A stretch of 64,000 nt of DNA, taken from positions 20,015 to 84,014 of the forward strand of contig JAEZSE010000034.1 in NCBI GenBank assembly GCA_023421955.1, in the 5' to 3' direction. Shown here one piece after another: positions 16,743-25,400 of this stretch. The position numbers and the translations under genes are program-made. Below the pieces are notes generated by a model, which saw nothing but the letters and a program-made list of their open reading frames with translations, did not search any database and was not told where the DNA came from. This DNA is from Bacillota bacterium (lineage in GTDB: Bacteria; Bacillota; Clostridia; Christensenellales; UMGS416). Numbering within the stretch: the first letter of the stretch is position 1; every line of letters starts with the position of its first letter.

Positions 16743-17683
16743 CAAAACACTCCCCTTGACACTTCGTTCATCCGCGAGCGCACCCTGGCACCGTCAAAGA
16801 AGCTGGCGATGATCTCCTCCACCGCCTCCTCACGCTCAATAAAGCACGCTGTTTGGCCTGCCATCACCGAGCCGGTGTCCATGTCGCCCTCCACAACGGA
16901 TCGGCGCAGTGAACCCACAGAGCGACGCTCGAACTCCTCCTTGCCATTGGGAGCAAAGTCAAGCTCCGCCAGCTCACGGGCCAGGCGGTTTCGCACCACC
17001 CGCACCGGATGACCGGTGCAAGCGCCAGTCACCATGGTGTCGATATCCTTGGCAGCGATGAGCCTCTGCTTATAGTTCGGATGCACAATGCATTCACGGG
17101 CTGCCAGAAAGCGCGTGCCCACTTGCACTCCGGCGGCACCCAGCATCAGGGCAGCTGCCACACCGCGCCAGTCAAAGATGCCGCCGGCGGCCACCACTGG
17201 CACTTCCAGGCCAGAGCAAAGTTCAGCCACCAGCACCATCGTGGAAAGCTTGCCGATGTGGCCGCCTGCCTCGCTGCCCTCGCCGATCACAGCATCCACG
17301 CCATAACGCTGCACACGCTTGCCCAGCGAAAGCGACGGCACCACTGGCAGCACTTTCGAGCCGGATGCCTTCCAGCCCTCCACATATTTGCCGGGATCAC
17401 CGGCCCCGGTAATAATCACTGGCACTTTCAGGTCCATCGTGGCTCTCGCCACCGCATCAGCATGGGGACTCAGCAGCATCACGTTGACGCCGAACGGTTT
17501 GTCGGTCTGGGCCCGTACCTTCTCCACCTCGGAGACCACCCACTCTGCCGGCGCGTTGCCGGCTGCGATCACACCAAGGCCTCCGGCCCGACTTACGGCG
17601 GCGGCCAGCGTGCTCTCGCTCACCCAGGCCATGCCGCCCTGAATCAGGGGGTATTGGGTGCCCAGAAGCTCGGTCAGCCACAT
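16742..17683 (-). CDS. fabK: Enoyl-[ACP] reductase II FabK (FMN-dependent)
   Basis: FabK is the flavoprotein enoyl reductase used by many Bacillota instead of FabI, and is unrelated to the short-chain dehydrogenase type. The 313-residue TIM-barrel protein shows the nitronate-monooxygenase-like pattern: YPLIQGGMAWVS near the N-terminus, VIITGAGDP, GSEAGGHIG and a GGIFDWRGVAAALMLGA phosphate-binding region (given here in part). I chose ATG 17683, four bases after acpP; a longer frame would run back into acpP. No fabI or fabL gene is visible in the window, so FabK is the only enoyl reductase seen. Confidence 0.95.
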   Translation of the reverse strand: MWLTELLGTQYPLIQGGMAWVSESTLAAAVSRAGGLGVIAAGNAPAEWVVSEVEKVRAQTDKPFGVNVMLLSPHADAVARATMDLKVPVIITGAGDPGKYVEGWKASGSKVLPVVPSLSLGKRVQRYGVDAVIGEGSEAGGHIGKLSTMVLVAELCSGLEVPVVAAGGIFDWRGVAAALMLGAAGVQVGTRFLAARECIVHPNYKQRLIAAKDIDTMVTGACTGHPVRVVRNRLARELAELDFAPNGKEEFERRSVGSLRRSVVEGDMDTGSVMAGQTACFIEREEAVEEIIASFFDGARVRSRMNEVSRGVF

Positions 17684-17687
17684 GGGT

Positions 17688-17918
17688 TCAACCCTTGGCG
17701 GCGGCGATGAAATCAACGATGTCCTGCACGGTCTTGATCTTGCTGATGTCATCGGTCTCAATCTTCACGCCGAACTCTTCCTCAAACGCCATCGCCAGCT
17801 CCACCATATCCAGGCTGTCGGCGCCAAGATCCTTCATGATCAGGCTTTCAGGCTTGATGTCTTCTTCCTTGCAATCCAGATTTTCCACCAGGATTTCCTT
17901 GATCTTTTCCATGCTCAT
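17688..17918 (-). CDS. acpP: Acyl carrier protein
   Basis: A 76-residue acidic four-helix carrier. Ser35 in LGADSLDMVE is the attachment site for 4'-phosphopantetheine, followed by the helix II recognition sequence ELAMAFEEEF. I chose the ATG at 17918 because GAGGTG lies six bases upstream; an in-frame ATG six bases later is possible, and a more distant one would add an atypical extension. It lies between fabH and fabK, the same local order as in streptococcal fab clusters. Confidence 0.97.
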   Translation of the reverse strand: MSMEKIKEILVENLDCKEEDIKPESLIMKDLGADSLDMVELAMAFEEEFGVKIETDDISKIKTVQDIVDFIAAAKG

Positions 17919-17976
17919 GTGTTTCACCTCATACATTTTTTATTACAATGCAGCAAAGCTGCAGGTTGCCTTGAAA

Positions 17977-18942
17977 CTATTTCCACTCAATCCACGCCGA
18001 TCCCCAAGCAAAGCCCGCGCCAAACGCCACTTCCACAATGTTCTGACCGGGCAGGAGCAGCCCCTTTTGCCGCATTTCATTCAAAGCGATCGGGATGGAC
18101 GCAGCGCCTGTGTTGCCATGGCTATCGATATTCATATAGAACTTCTCCATTGGCAGGCCCAGGCGCTTGGCTGCGCTTTCAATAATGCGCAGGTTGGCCT
18201 GGTGGGGCACAATCCAGTCAATGTCCGAAAGCTGACTGCGCGCCCGCCGCGCCGCTTCGGTCACGGCTTCCGGCACTGCCTCCACCGCGAAGCGGAACAC
18301 ATCCTGACCGTTCATACGGAATTGGTCATCGAAGGTTGATTCAGCGATCCATGGGTTACGGGCAGGAAACGAGTTTTTCATGAGAGCACCGGAAACATCG
18401 CTCCGGCTGTTGAGATAAAGCCCCCTGATGCCATTCCCGCCCCGGCTGAGCACGTAGGCTCCCGCCCCGTCACCAAACAGCACGCAGGTGGCGCGGTCAG
18501 TCCAGTCAATCAACCGAGTGAGCATCTCAGAGCCTACCACAAGAGCGTGCTCGTAGCCCATTGCTTCCATCATGCTGGCCGCCGTTGACATCGCATAAAT
18601 GAGACCGGTGCAGCCACCGGAAAGGTCGAAGGACGGGCCGTCCGATAGGCCCAGGCGCTCCCGCAACAGCGCCGCGGCCATCGGGAACAAACAGTCCGGA
18701 GAGCTGGACGCCACCACGACAAGGTTGATGTCTGATGGCGCAAGGCCGCTGGTTTCAAGAGCCTGCCTGCCTGCTTTCTCAGCCATGTCGAGCACCGTCT
18801 CGCCTGCGCTCACATGCCGGCGCTTGATGCCGGTGCGGGTGGTGATCCATTCATCGCTGGTGTCCACCATGCGGGTCAGAACTTCATTATCAATAATCGT
18901 GGGCGGGTCATAGGCACCCAACCCGGTGATGCTCACATTCAT
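17977..18942 (-). CDS. fabH: Beta-ketoacyl-[ACP] synthase III FabH
   Basis: FabH starts fatty-acid synthesis by condensing an acyl-CoA primer with malonyl-ACP. The 321-residue protein has Cys111 in LSGGCTGLIYA, the histidine in PHQANLRI and the asparagine in HGNTGAASIP, completing the Cys-His-Asn triad. Its start overlaps the accA stop (ATGA). Whether it prefers acetyl-CoA or branched primers cannot be told from these motifs. Confidence 0.97.
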   Translation of the reverse strand: MNVSITGLGAYDPPTIIDNEVLTRMVDTSDEWITTRTGIKRRHVSAGETVLDMAEKAGRQALETSGLAPSDINLVVVASSSPDCLFPMAAALLRERLGLSDGPSFDLSGGCTGLIYAMSTAASMMEAMGYEHALVVGSEMLTRLIDWTDRATCVLFGDGAGAYVLSRGGNGIRGLYLNSRSDVSGALMKNSFPARNPWIAESTFDDQFRMNGQDVFRFAVEAVPEAVTEAARRARSQLSDIDWIVPHQANLRIIESAAKRLGLPMEKFYMNIDSHGNTGAASIPIALNEMRQKGLLLPGQNIVEVAFGAGFAWGSAWIEWK

Positions 18943-19892
18943 TGTGCCACTCCAACTTTGCGGTATTTCCGGTAACGGGTATCCAGCAGCGCCGCCGGCT
19001 CCATTTGGCTTAGCTCAGCCAACTCCTGCTCGATCACATCGCCAAGGGACTTTGCGGTGTCTGCCATGGTGGCGATGCGGAGGCCACCGGCCGGTTCGGC
19101 GATGATGCGGTCACAGATGCCAAGGTTTGTGAGATCCTCGGCGGTCATTTTGAGCGCTTCGGCAGCCTCCGGCGCCTTCTTGGCATCTTTGTAGAGGATG
19201 CTGGCGCAGCCTTCCGGCGTGATCACCGAGTAGACACTGTGCTCCAGCATGATAAGCCGGTCACAAACGCCCAGCGCCAGCGCGCCGCCGCTGAAGCCCT
19301 CGCCAATCACCACTGAAATGATCGGCACAGGCAGCACGCCCATGCGCTGCAGGTTCAATGCGATGGCCTGGCCCTGGCCACGCTCCTCTGCCCCGATGCC
19401 GCAATAGGCACCGGAGGTATCGATGAAGCAAATGATGGGGCGCCCAAACCGGGCGGCCTGCTCCATGAGACGCAACGCCTTGCGGTAGCCTTCCGGATGG
19501 GGCATGCCGAAATTGCGCTTGATTTTTTGCCCAATAGCGCGGCCCTTTTCGGTGCAGATCACTGTAACAGGCCTGCCCCGAAACATCGCGATGCCGCCAA
19601 CAATGGCCTGGTCGTCGGCATAGGCACGGTCGCCATGCAGCTCCAGGAAATCCTCTGTGAGCGCCTGGATAAACTGCTGGCCGTGGGGGCGGTCGGTCGC
19701 CCGGGCAATCTTCAAAGACTCCCAGACCTTCGGTATAGGCTTTGCCTCAACGGTTGGGGAAGGCTCCTCTTCAGGCTTCGCGGCGGCCTCGGCCGCCTTC
19801 TTTTCTATTTCCTCCAGCAGCGCAGTCTGGCCGGGCATGAGTTTCCTCAGTTCCTCCAGCTTCTGCTTGATGGATTGCAAATGTTCGCTCAT
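18939..19892 (-). CDS. accA: Acetyl-CoA carboxylase carboxyltransferase subunit alpha
   Basis: With AccD this 317-residue subunit transfers the carboxyl group from biotin to acetyl-CoA. It has the N-terminal helical region (LEELRKLMPGQ), and the crotonase-fold motifs DRPHGQQFI, GRAIGQKIKRNFGMPHPEGYRKALRLM (in part), IDTSGAYCGIGAEERGQ and GEGFSGGALALG. I placed the start at 19892, where GGAG lies six bases upstream within the end of accD. Fatty-acid synthesis commits at this enzyme, so its place in the regulated operon fits MarR control. Confidence 0.97.
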   Translation of the reverse strand: MSEHLQSIKQKLEELRKLMPGQTALLEEIEKKAAEAAAKPEEEPSPTVEAKPIPKVWESLKIARATDRPHGQQFIQALTEDFLELHGDRAYADDQAIVGGIAMFRGRPVTVICTEKGRAIGQKIKRNFGMPHPEGYRKALRLMEQAARFGRPIICFIDTSGAYCGIGAEERGQGQAIALNLQRMGVLPVPIISVVIGEGFSGGALALGVCDRLIMLEHSVYSVITPEGCASILYKDAKKAPEAAEALKMTAEDLTNLGICDRIIAEPAGGLRIATMADTAKSLGDVIEQELAELSQMEPAALLDTRYRKYRKVGVAQ

Positions 19893-19893
19893 G

Positions 19894-20748
19894 TTATGCT
19901 CCATGCAGTTTCAGGATTGCCGCCAGCGTCTTGGGCAAGTCGGCGCGGGGCACTACCATATCCAGGAAGCCGTGCTCCAGCAGGAACTCGCTGCGCTGGA
20001 AACCCTCAGGCAGCTCCTGGCGGAGGGTCTGCTGGATCACCCTCATGCCGGTGAATCCGATCGTGGCACCCGGCTCGGCGATGATGATATCGCCCAGCAT
20101 CGCAAAGCTGGCCGTCACACCGCCGGTGGTAGGGTCGGTGAGCACGGCGATATAGGGCAGTTTGTGCTCCGCCAACCGCTCTACCGACATGCTCACCTTG
20201 GCCATCTGCATCAGGCTCACCATACCCTCCTGCATCCTGGCCCCACCGGAGCAGCAAAACAGCACCAGCGGCAACTTCCTTTCGATGGCCCCGTCGCTCA
20301 AGGCCGCCAGACCCTCGCCCAACTGAGCACCCATGCTGGCCATCAGAAACACAGGATCCATGATGCCGATGGCAACCTTGTGGCCGCCGATTTTGGCAAA
20401 ACCGGTGATCAATGCGTCATGCCTGCCGTTGGCGGCTCGGTTTTTTACCAGTTTGTTTGCATAATCCGGAAAGCCCAGTGGGTCTTCAATCGTCTCGGGC
20501 AGAGGCAGCTCCTCGAAGCTGCCGGGGTCCACAGTAATTTCCAGGCGGCGGGCAGCTGAAAGCCGCTCATGCCTGCCGCAGGCCGGGCAGACATCCAGGC
20601 TGCGGGCCCAATGCTCCAGGTCAAAGGAAGCGCTGCAGGAGGAGCATTTCCGCTGTTCCGGAGGGGCAGTATCCGGCTCCGGCGCTCTGTCTTCAAACAG
20701 CGGCTTGCGGGGCAGCAGCTTTCGTCCACGTTCAAACAGGGACTGCAT
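19894..20748 (-). CDS. accD: Acetyl-CoA carboxylase carboxyltransferase subunit beta
   Basis: A 284-residue subunit with the N-terminal four-cysteine zinc finger (Cys35, Cys38, Cys54, Cys57) typical of bacterial AccD, followed by the carboxyltransferase domain with GFAKIGGHKVAIG and FCCSGGARMQEG. Start chosen at 20748, directly after a GGAGGAG site; the gene begins 17 bases before the end of accC. It forms the heterotetramer with AccA. Confidence 0.97.
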   Translation of the reverse strand: MQSLFERGRKLLPRKPLFEDRAPEPDTAPPEQRKCSSCSASFDLEHWARSLDVCPACGRHERLSAARRLEITVDPGSFEELPLPETIEDPLGFPDYANKLVKNRAANGRHDALITGFAKIGGHKVAIGIMDPVFLMASMGAQLGEGLAALSDGAIERKLPLVLFCCSGGARMQEGMVSLMQMAKVSMSVERLAEHKLPYIAVLTDPTTGGVTASFAMLGDIIIAEPGATIGFTGMRVIQQTLRQELPEGFQRSEFLLEHGFLDMVVPRADLPKTLAAILKLHGA

Positions 20749-22105
20749 GCAGCTCCTCCGTGTATCCGGGCAGCACATCCTTCTCCACCCAGGAGGTGTG
20801 GCAGGACATGTCGCAGAATTCCTTCCGGTTGATCAGGTGCTTGAGGAAATTGATGTTGGTGCCCACACCTTCGATTTTCAACTCATCCAACGCCTGGCGC
20901 ATCCGCTGGATGGCAGCGGCGCGGCTTTCACCATGGGTGACAAGTTTCAGGATCATCGCATCGTAATAAGGCGGAATGGTGCAGCCCTGATAAACTGCCG
21001 TATCCACCCGCACACCGGGGCCGCCGGGCAGGATCAGTGTTTTAACAGTGCCGGGTGACGGCGCAAAGCCCTTGCCGGGCATTTCGGCGTTTACGCGGCA
21101 CTCAATGGCGTGGCCGGAGAGCTGGATGGCACTTTGGTCCAGCACAATGCGGTCGCCCATGGCGATGCGCAGCTGGGCCGCCACCAGATCGATGCCGGTG
21201 ATCATCTCGGTGATCGTGTGCTCCACCTGGATGCGGGTGTTCATTTCGATGAAATAGGGCTTGCCTGCCTTGTCCACGATGAACTCCACCGTGCCGGCGT
21301 TTTCATAGCCGGCGGCCAGGGCAGCGTCCACTGCCATGCGGCAAAGCTCCCGGTTGGTCTGCTCGGAGACCGATGCCGCCGGGGCTTCCTCCACTACCTT
21401 CTGCTTTTTCCGCTGGATGGAGCAGTCGCGGGTGCCCAGGTGCAGTGTATGGCCATGTTTGTCCGCCAAAATCTGCACTTCAATATGCTTGGGGTTTTCA
21501 ACAAACTTTTCCAGATAGAGACGGCCATCGGAAAATGCGGCTTTGGCCTCGGCAGAGGCTGTGCGGTAGGCCTGCGAAAACTCATGGGGGCCATAAACGG
21601 CGCGGATGCCACGGCCACCTCCGCCGGCGGCTGCTTTCAGCAGGATCGGATAACCAATCTCGCCAGCGAGCTTCAAGCCTTCCTCTTCACTGGATAAAGG
21701 GCCGTCGGAGCCAGGTACCACGGCCACGTTGCGGGCGGCCACCGTCTTGCGGGCGGCGGCCTTGTCACCCATGGCGTCGATCACATCGGGGTTCGGCCCG
21801 ATCCAGGTGATGCCATAGTCAGACAGCATGCGCGCAAACTGGGCGTTTTCAGATAGCATCCCGAAACCGGGGTGCACAGCGTCTGCACCGCTTCGCTTGG
21901 CGGCGGTGAGCACGGCGTTCTGGTCCAGATAACTGTCCTTCGGATTGGGGCCGCCAATGCAATAACTTTCGTCCGCCAGGCGCACATGCAGTGCGTCCTT
22001 GTCGGCAGTGGAGCACACCGCCACAGCCTTGAGGCCAAGCTGGTGGCACGCCCGCACAATGCGCACGGCGATCTCGCCCCGGTTGGCGATCAATACTTTC
22101 TTCAT
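20732..22105 (-). CDS. accC: Acetyl-CoA carboxylase biotin carboxylase subunit
   Basis: This ATP-grasp enzyme carboxylates the biotin on AccB using bicarbonate. The 457-residue protein has the N-terminal LIANRGEIAVRI, the glycine-rich KAAAGGGGRGIR ATP loop, the EMNTRIQVEHTITE active-site segment and a biotin-carboxylase C-terminal domain. Start at 22105, one base after the accB stop, with GGAGGG upstream. Confidence 0.97.
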   Translation of the reverse strand: MKKVLIANRGEIAVRIVRACHQLGLKAVAVCSTADKDALHVRLADESYCIGGPNPKDSYLDQNAVLTAAKRSGADAVHPGFGMLSENAQFARMLSDYGITWIGPNPDVIDAMGDKAAARKTVAARNVAVVPGSDGPLSSEEEGLKLAGEIGYPILLKAAAGGGGRGIRAVYGPHEFSQAYRTASAEAKAAFSDGRLYLEKFVENPKHIEVQILADKHGHTLHLGTRDCSIQRKKQKVVEEAPAASVSEQTNRELCRMAVDAALAAGYENAGTVEFIVDKAGKPYFIEMNTRIQVEHTITEMITGIDLVAAQLRIAMGDRIVLDQSAIQLSGHAIECRVNAEMPGKGFAPSPGTVKTLILPGGPGVRVDTAVYQGCTIPPYYDAMILKLVTHGESRAAAIQRMRQALDELKIEGVGTNINFLKHLINRKEFCDMSCHTSWVEKDVLPGYTEELHAVPV

Positions 22106-22106
22106 C

Positions 22107-22565
22107 TCAGCCCTCCAGCGGTTCCACGAGGAACAGCGCCTGGCCCACTTCAACCTCAGCACCATCTTTTATCAGAACCTTCAAAATGGTGCCGGAGACT
22201 GGGCTGGGGATCTCGTTCATCAGTTTCATCGCTTCCACAATGCACAGTGTCTGGCCGGCCTTCACCGTCTTGCCAACAGCCGCATAAGGCTCGTCGTCCG
22301 GCGAGGGCGCGGAATAGAACATGCCGATGATCGGGCTGGTCACAGTCACGGTTTTCCCGGCCGGATCCGTCTCGGGAGCCGCCGCAGCAGCTTCCGATGG
22401 TATAGCCTGCGCCACTGCGGCGCGAGCAGCCACAGGCACCGGCGAGACAGCGGCTCCGCCACGGCCAAGACGGATCGTGACGCCTTCGGCAGACACTTCC
22501 ATCTGGTCAAAGGGCATTTCCCTCAGTGCGTCCAACAACTTCAAAATATCGTCAAGAGATTTCAT
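22107..22565 (-). CDS. accB: Biotin carboxyl carrier protein of acetyl-CoA carboxylase
   Basis: The 152-residue protein has an N-terminal helical segment, an alanine/proline-rich linker (~40-70) and a C-terminal biotinyl domain with the biotin-accepting Lys114 in the EAMKLMNE motif. It is the first gene of the operon. The start is uncertain: GGAG lies 14 bases from the ATG at 22565, 5 from a GTG at 22574 and 2 from an ATG at 22577; I chose 22565 because family proteins begin near the MKSLDDIL helix. A strong promoter with an operator-like repeat lies upstream. Confidence 0.95.
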   Translation of the reverse strand: MKSLDDILKLLDALREMPFDQMEVSAEGVTIRLGRGGAAVSPVPVAARAAVAQAIPSEAAAAAPETDPAGKTVTVTSPIIGMFYSAPSPDDEPYAAVGKTVKAGQTLCIVEAMKLMNEIPSPVSGTILKVLIKDGAEVEVGQALFLVEPLEG

Positions 22566-22621
22566 CTGCGTCACCATCGCTCCATATGAGTTATTATAAT
22601 ACCACAAATTCCTGTGTAGTC

Positions 22622-22682
22622 CTAATATTTCGTATTTCTAATAATTTCATGAAAGTATATACGGAGCAACTCCGGCTGTCAA
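22622..22682 (-). promoter_or_regulatory. acc/fab operon promoter with two CTAAT operator repeats
   Basis: On the minus strand TTGACA (22677-22682) and TATACT (22654-22659) are 17 bp apart, with a start predicted near 22647. CTAAT, read on the plus strand, occurs at 22622-22626 and 22638-22642, exactly 16 bp apart, just downstream of the start. The same arrangement is found at the marR-like gene's promoter, suggesting a shared repressor site. Confidence 0.75.
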
Positions 22683-22726
22683 GCGCCTGTATGTCACTCC
22701 ACCAATTGCTCATAAAACCATTGTTT

Positions 22727-23221
22727 TCACTTCCTTTGTGTAAGAATTTTCACCTGGCGCTTGTCCAGTTGCCCCAATTGCTCCTTGAAGAAATCGCGGA
22801 GCCGGGTCATGCCTTCCAGCAGCTCCGGCATTCTGGATTGCTCCAGCCCTTGCAGGAAGGCGTCCACCATCATTTCATGAAAACGCGCGTGGCGCTCATA
22901 TGCTTGGCGACCGTCATCAGTCAATTCCACTGAGACACGGCGGCGATCCTGCTCGCTGCGCCGGCGAAGGATATAACCCTTTTCCTCCAGCCTGTCCACC
23001 GTGGCAGTAAGCGTAGGCAGCGTGATCCGGAGTTTCTGCGCAATTTGGCTCATGATGGTCTTGCCCTTGTGGTCGCCCACAACACCGATCACATGCAGCT
23101 CTGACATGGTGAGCGGAAGCATGTCTTCCGTTTCGATCGCTTTGTGTTCCACGCGCAGAATGTCGTTGAACATTTCAATCAGAATGTCACTCACCACACC
23201 GCGATAATCCGGTTCGCTCAT
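22727..23221 (-). CDS. MarR-family regulator, probable FabT-like repressor of fatty-acid synthesis
   Basis: The 164-residue protein has a MarR winged helix (SELHVIGVVGDHKGKTIMSQ... in part, followed by TLTATVDRLEEKGYILRRRSEQDRRRV, the recognition helix and wing). In streptococci the MarR protein FabT, encoded in the fab cluster, represses it in response to acyl-ACP. Position directly upstream of the accB promoter and the shared repeat in both promoters argue for the same job here, though this is inference. The ATG at 23221 is chosen for its GGAGGG site. Autoregulation is likely from the CTAAT repeats in its own promoter. Confidence 0.85.
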   Translation of the reverse strand: MSEPDYRGVVSDILIEMFNDILRVEHKAIETEDMLPLTMSELHVIGVVGDHKGKTIMSQIAQKLRITLPTLTATVDRLEEKGYILRRRSEQDRRRVSVELTDDGRQAYERHARFHEMMVDAFLQGLEQSRMPELLEGMTRLRDFFKEQLGQLDKRQVKILTQRK

Positions 23222-23252
23222 GCAAACCCTCCGTTCCAGTGACTTCCCGCAT

Positions 23253-23304
23253 AGTATATTGGATTTGCTAATCATTTGCAATCCTAATATTTCGCACATC
23301 TAAT
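23253..23304 (-). promoter_or_regulatory. Promoter of the marR-like gene with three phased CTAAT repeats
   Basis: On the minus strand TTGCAA (23276-23281) and TATACT (23253-23258) are 17 bp apart. CTAAT (plus strand) occurs at 23268-23272, 23284-23288 and 23300-23304, each 16 bp apart; the first lies inside the spacer. This matches the two-copy array at the accB promoter. Confidence 0.75.
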
Positions 23305-23321
23305 GAGTGTGCAAAACCAAG

Positions 23322-23342
23322 ACCCGACGCTGCGCGGCGGGT
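23322..23342 (-). terminator. Hairpin after the SDR gene
   Basis: ACCCG and CGGGT enclose a shorter CG/CG stem. On the minus strand it is followed by CTTGGTTTT. It separates the SDR gene from the marR-like gene's promoter. Moderate terminator quality. Confidence 0.55.
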
Positions 23343-23360
23343 TTTTACGTTATGCAGTTG

Positions 23361-24308
23361 TCAGCGGGAATAGAGGGTGTTTTTTACGTTCCAGTCCGGA
23401 GCGTCGGGCATCGCCTGATAAAGAGCGGTGACATCCCACCTGGCGGATCGAAAGAGCTTCTTGAAATTATAAATAGATAGCATGGAATCCTTTTTCCCAA
23501 GAATCCGAAGCGCTTTTTCCACACACCAGATTGCGGCCAGAGCCGGAGCGTAAGGCAGTTTGAGAATTTTGAGGGCGGGGTTGGCCTCCTTCGCCAGCCC
23601 GATGAGCTCCCTCGCGGAGACTGCGTCGCGGTCTGCTATATTGAATACGCCTTGGACGGAGGGGGTGCCAAGCCAATGGGAGATAAAATCCAGAATCACA
23701 TTGACCGAGCAGAAATGAAACCGGTAGCCGCCATCCTTGAAGTAATAGGCCCATTTTCCCCGAACAGCATAAATGCGCTTATCCAGGTTCAACGTGAAGT
23801 CGCGGGCGTAGACGGGCGCGAACCTCATGGCCGTACGCTGCATGGAGCCTTCCATGCCAAACAGGGAGTCTTCCGCCATCTTTTTACTGATGGCATAAAA
23901 TGTCTTGGGGTTCTTCGGGGCATCCTCACGGACCACATCGGTTTCTGTCTCGCCATACACCTCCACGGTGCTGGCAAAGAGCAGGCGCTGAACTCCATGG
24001 GCTTGGGCGCACTCAAACACGTTGCGGCTGCCCTGTGCGTTGATCCGCTTATAAACGGCGAAGGACAGGTCCTTGGATTTGTTATGCACCAATGCCGCCA
24101 GATGGATCACGGCGGAAACCTCCGCCTCGCCAAACAGCGCCTCCACTTGGGCCCGGTCGGTAATATCAACCTGCCGGTATGGAATGTCCAGCGCAGTGGC
24201 TTGCTCCACCGATGCCCCCATTACCGCGTAACCGTCCTGCAGCAGCCGGCGCACCACATGGGAACCGATAAAGCCATTCACACCGGTCACGAGCACGACT
24301 GGGGGCAT
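23361..24308 (-). CDS. NAD(P)-dependent epimerase/dehydratase-like extended SDR
   Basis: A 315-residue extended short-chain dehydrogenase. TGVNGFIG (8-15) is the Rossmann dinucleotide loop, a HLAALVHN segment follows, STVEVYGET carries the serine, and FYAISKKMAED has the catalytic Tyr-x3-Lys. Family members convert nucleotide sugars or reduce sterol/isoprenoid-type ketones; the C-terminal part does not identify a substrate for me. AGGAGG six bases before ATG 24308 decides the start. It stands alone between the marR-like gene and a gene-poor stretch, and has a small hairpin (around 24329-24346) in its upstream region. Confidence 0.85.
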   Translation of the reverse strand: MPPVVLVTGVNGFIGSHVVRRLLQDGYAVMGASVEQATALDIPYRQVDITDRAQVEALFGEAEVSAVIHLAALVHNKSKDLSFAVYKRINAQGSRNVFECAQAHGVQRLLFASTVEVYGETETDVVREDAPKNPKTFYAISKKMAEDSLFGMEGSMQRTAMRFAPVYARDFTLNLDKRIYAVRGKWAYYFKDGGYRFHFCSVNVILDFISHWLGTPSVQGVFNIADRDAVSARELIGLAKEANPALKILKLPYAPALAAIWCVEKALRILGKKDSMLSIYNFKKLFRSARWDVTALYQAMPDAPDWNVKNTLYSR

Positions 24309-24648
24309 CCGAATCCTCCTGACATCCAAGGTGCCTTTGGCACCCTTGTGGTTATTTTACCAGCAATTCCAGAGGATGTATACCGGATAATTGCCCTGGC
24401 AGGAAATGGCATGGAGACTGTCTTTCTGCTTTGATTGGCGCAAAAAGCCAATGAAAGAAGCAGGATTGAGAAAAGGCCAAAATGCGGAAATATTGTGAAC
24501 AACTAATTATTTGAGGATTGAACTATCAAAAACCGAGCTCCGCAAGGATGCCCAGACGCTTGAGTTATTCATTTTATTCTTATCCCCAGCCATTTCAGAA
24601 CAGCAAATGAATCACATAGGCGCATCACTAAGCATACTCAACATTTGC
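24309..24648. other. Gene-poor stretch of about 340 bp
   Basis: Beyond a short hairpin near 24329-24346 (AGGTGCC pairing with GGCACC) I see no supported gene, repeat or RNA here. A plus-strand frame starting at 24511 overlaps the convincing minus-strand gene 24649-24897 and lacks a ribosome site. Confidence 0.5.
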
Positions 24649-24897
24649 CTAGTTGAACTTATAGCCCCTATCAATGGCACTTTTGAATCTATTATATACA
24701 TCATCAATGGCTTCGCTCTCACTGGCATATACCTTAGAATCAAACTTTAACCCCCTTTCAAAGTAGTATACTTCCCATTGATCGAATTTTTTCACCAAAT
24801 AAACAACATCATCGTTCTTGTAGTTACCATCAAGTGAATAATATCTCTCACTAATATTATTCTGGGCTGCAAAATCTGCAAATTCTTTCTGTGTCAT
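24649..24897 (-). CDS. Small hypothetical protein (82 residues)
   Basis: Not confidently recognised. The sequence is polar and aromatic (MTQKEFADFAAQ..., ERYYSLDG, WEVYYFERGLKFD, then SESEAIDDVYNRF), a pattern reminiscent of small immunity-type proteins with an alpha/beta fold, but no toxin gene is adjacent. GGAGG about nine bases upstream and its dense aromatic content support it as real. The region is AT-rich compared with the rest of the window, which may mean recent acquisition. It has no signal peptide or membrane segment. Confidence 0.6.
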   Translation of the reverse strand: MTQKEFADFAAQNNISERYYSLDGNYKNDDVVYLVKKFDQWEVYYFERGLKFDSKVYASESEAIDDVYNRFKSAIDRGYKFN

Positions 24898-25175
24898 GGT
24901 AAAACGCCTCCATGTAGTTGTTTGTTATAGGCTCACCTGTCGATTCATTGCTACATTATAGACAATAACACACACAAAAGAAATGCTCAGCCAAGTATAG
25001 TTACCCTGCCAAATCCGGCACATCTCACAAAAGCATGTTGACATCCGCAACGCACAATGCTATCATACGCATGCAGGTAACAAACATTTGTTCGCTTCAT
25101 AAAATTTATAAGTCGCATATCACACGGAGCGTTCTTCTCACAAGACCGCCTCCATTGCAGAAAGGACCGATCCCT

Positions 25176-25400
25176 ATGGCATTCTCCAGCTTCGCGTTGA
25201 CCCGAGACAAAGCCCCCTGCGCCGGCTGCGCCCACGGCCTGGGCGGCTGCAAGGTGCGCTCTACTTGCCTGATGTGGGCTGATTGGGAGCGCAAAAAGGC
25301 GCTACGATATGCCGACAACCGCAGAGCGCGGGCCATCCAGGTGGAAGAATTCAGCATCGGGCGGGATGCATTCCGTCGGGCGCTGGCCCGCCGGGCCTGA
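25176..25400 (+). CDS. Small cysteine-containing protein resembling phage-type CxxC...C...C proteins
   Basis: This 74-residue basic protein has the pattern CAGC-x7-C-x5-C followed by MWADWERKKALRYADNR. It resembles a short protein common in Bacillota prophages that has C-x-x-C, C and C-x-x-Y/W-x-x-W spacing, and may bind zinc. The ATG at 25176 follows AAAGGA; a longer frame back to 25035 is possible but less likely. No other phage gene is nearby, so it is either a remnant or a stand-alone cargo gene. Function unknown. Confidence 0.5.
   Translation: MAFSSFALTRDKAPCAGCAHGLGGCKVRSTCLMWADWERKKALRYADNRRARAIQVEEFSIGRDAFRRALARRA

Noticed and set aside
24511..24750. Plus-strand 79-residue frame
   Set aside because: Overlaps the better supported minus-strand gene 24649-24897 and lacks a ribosome site and recognisable motifs.
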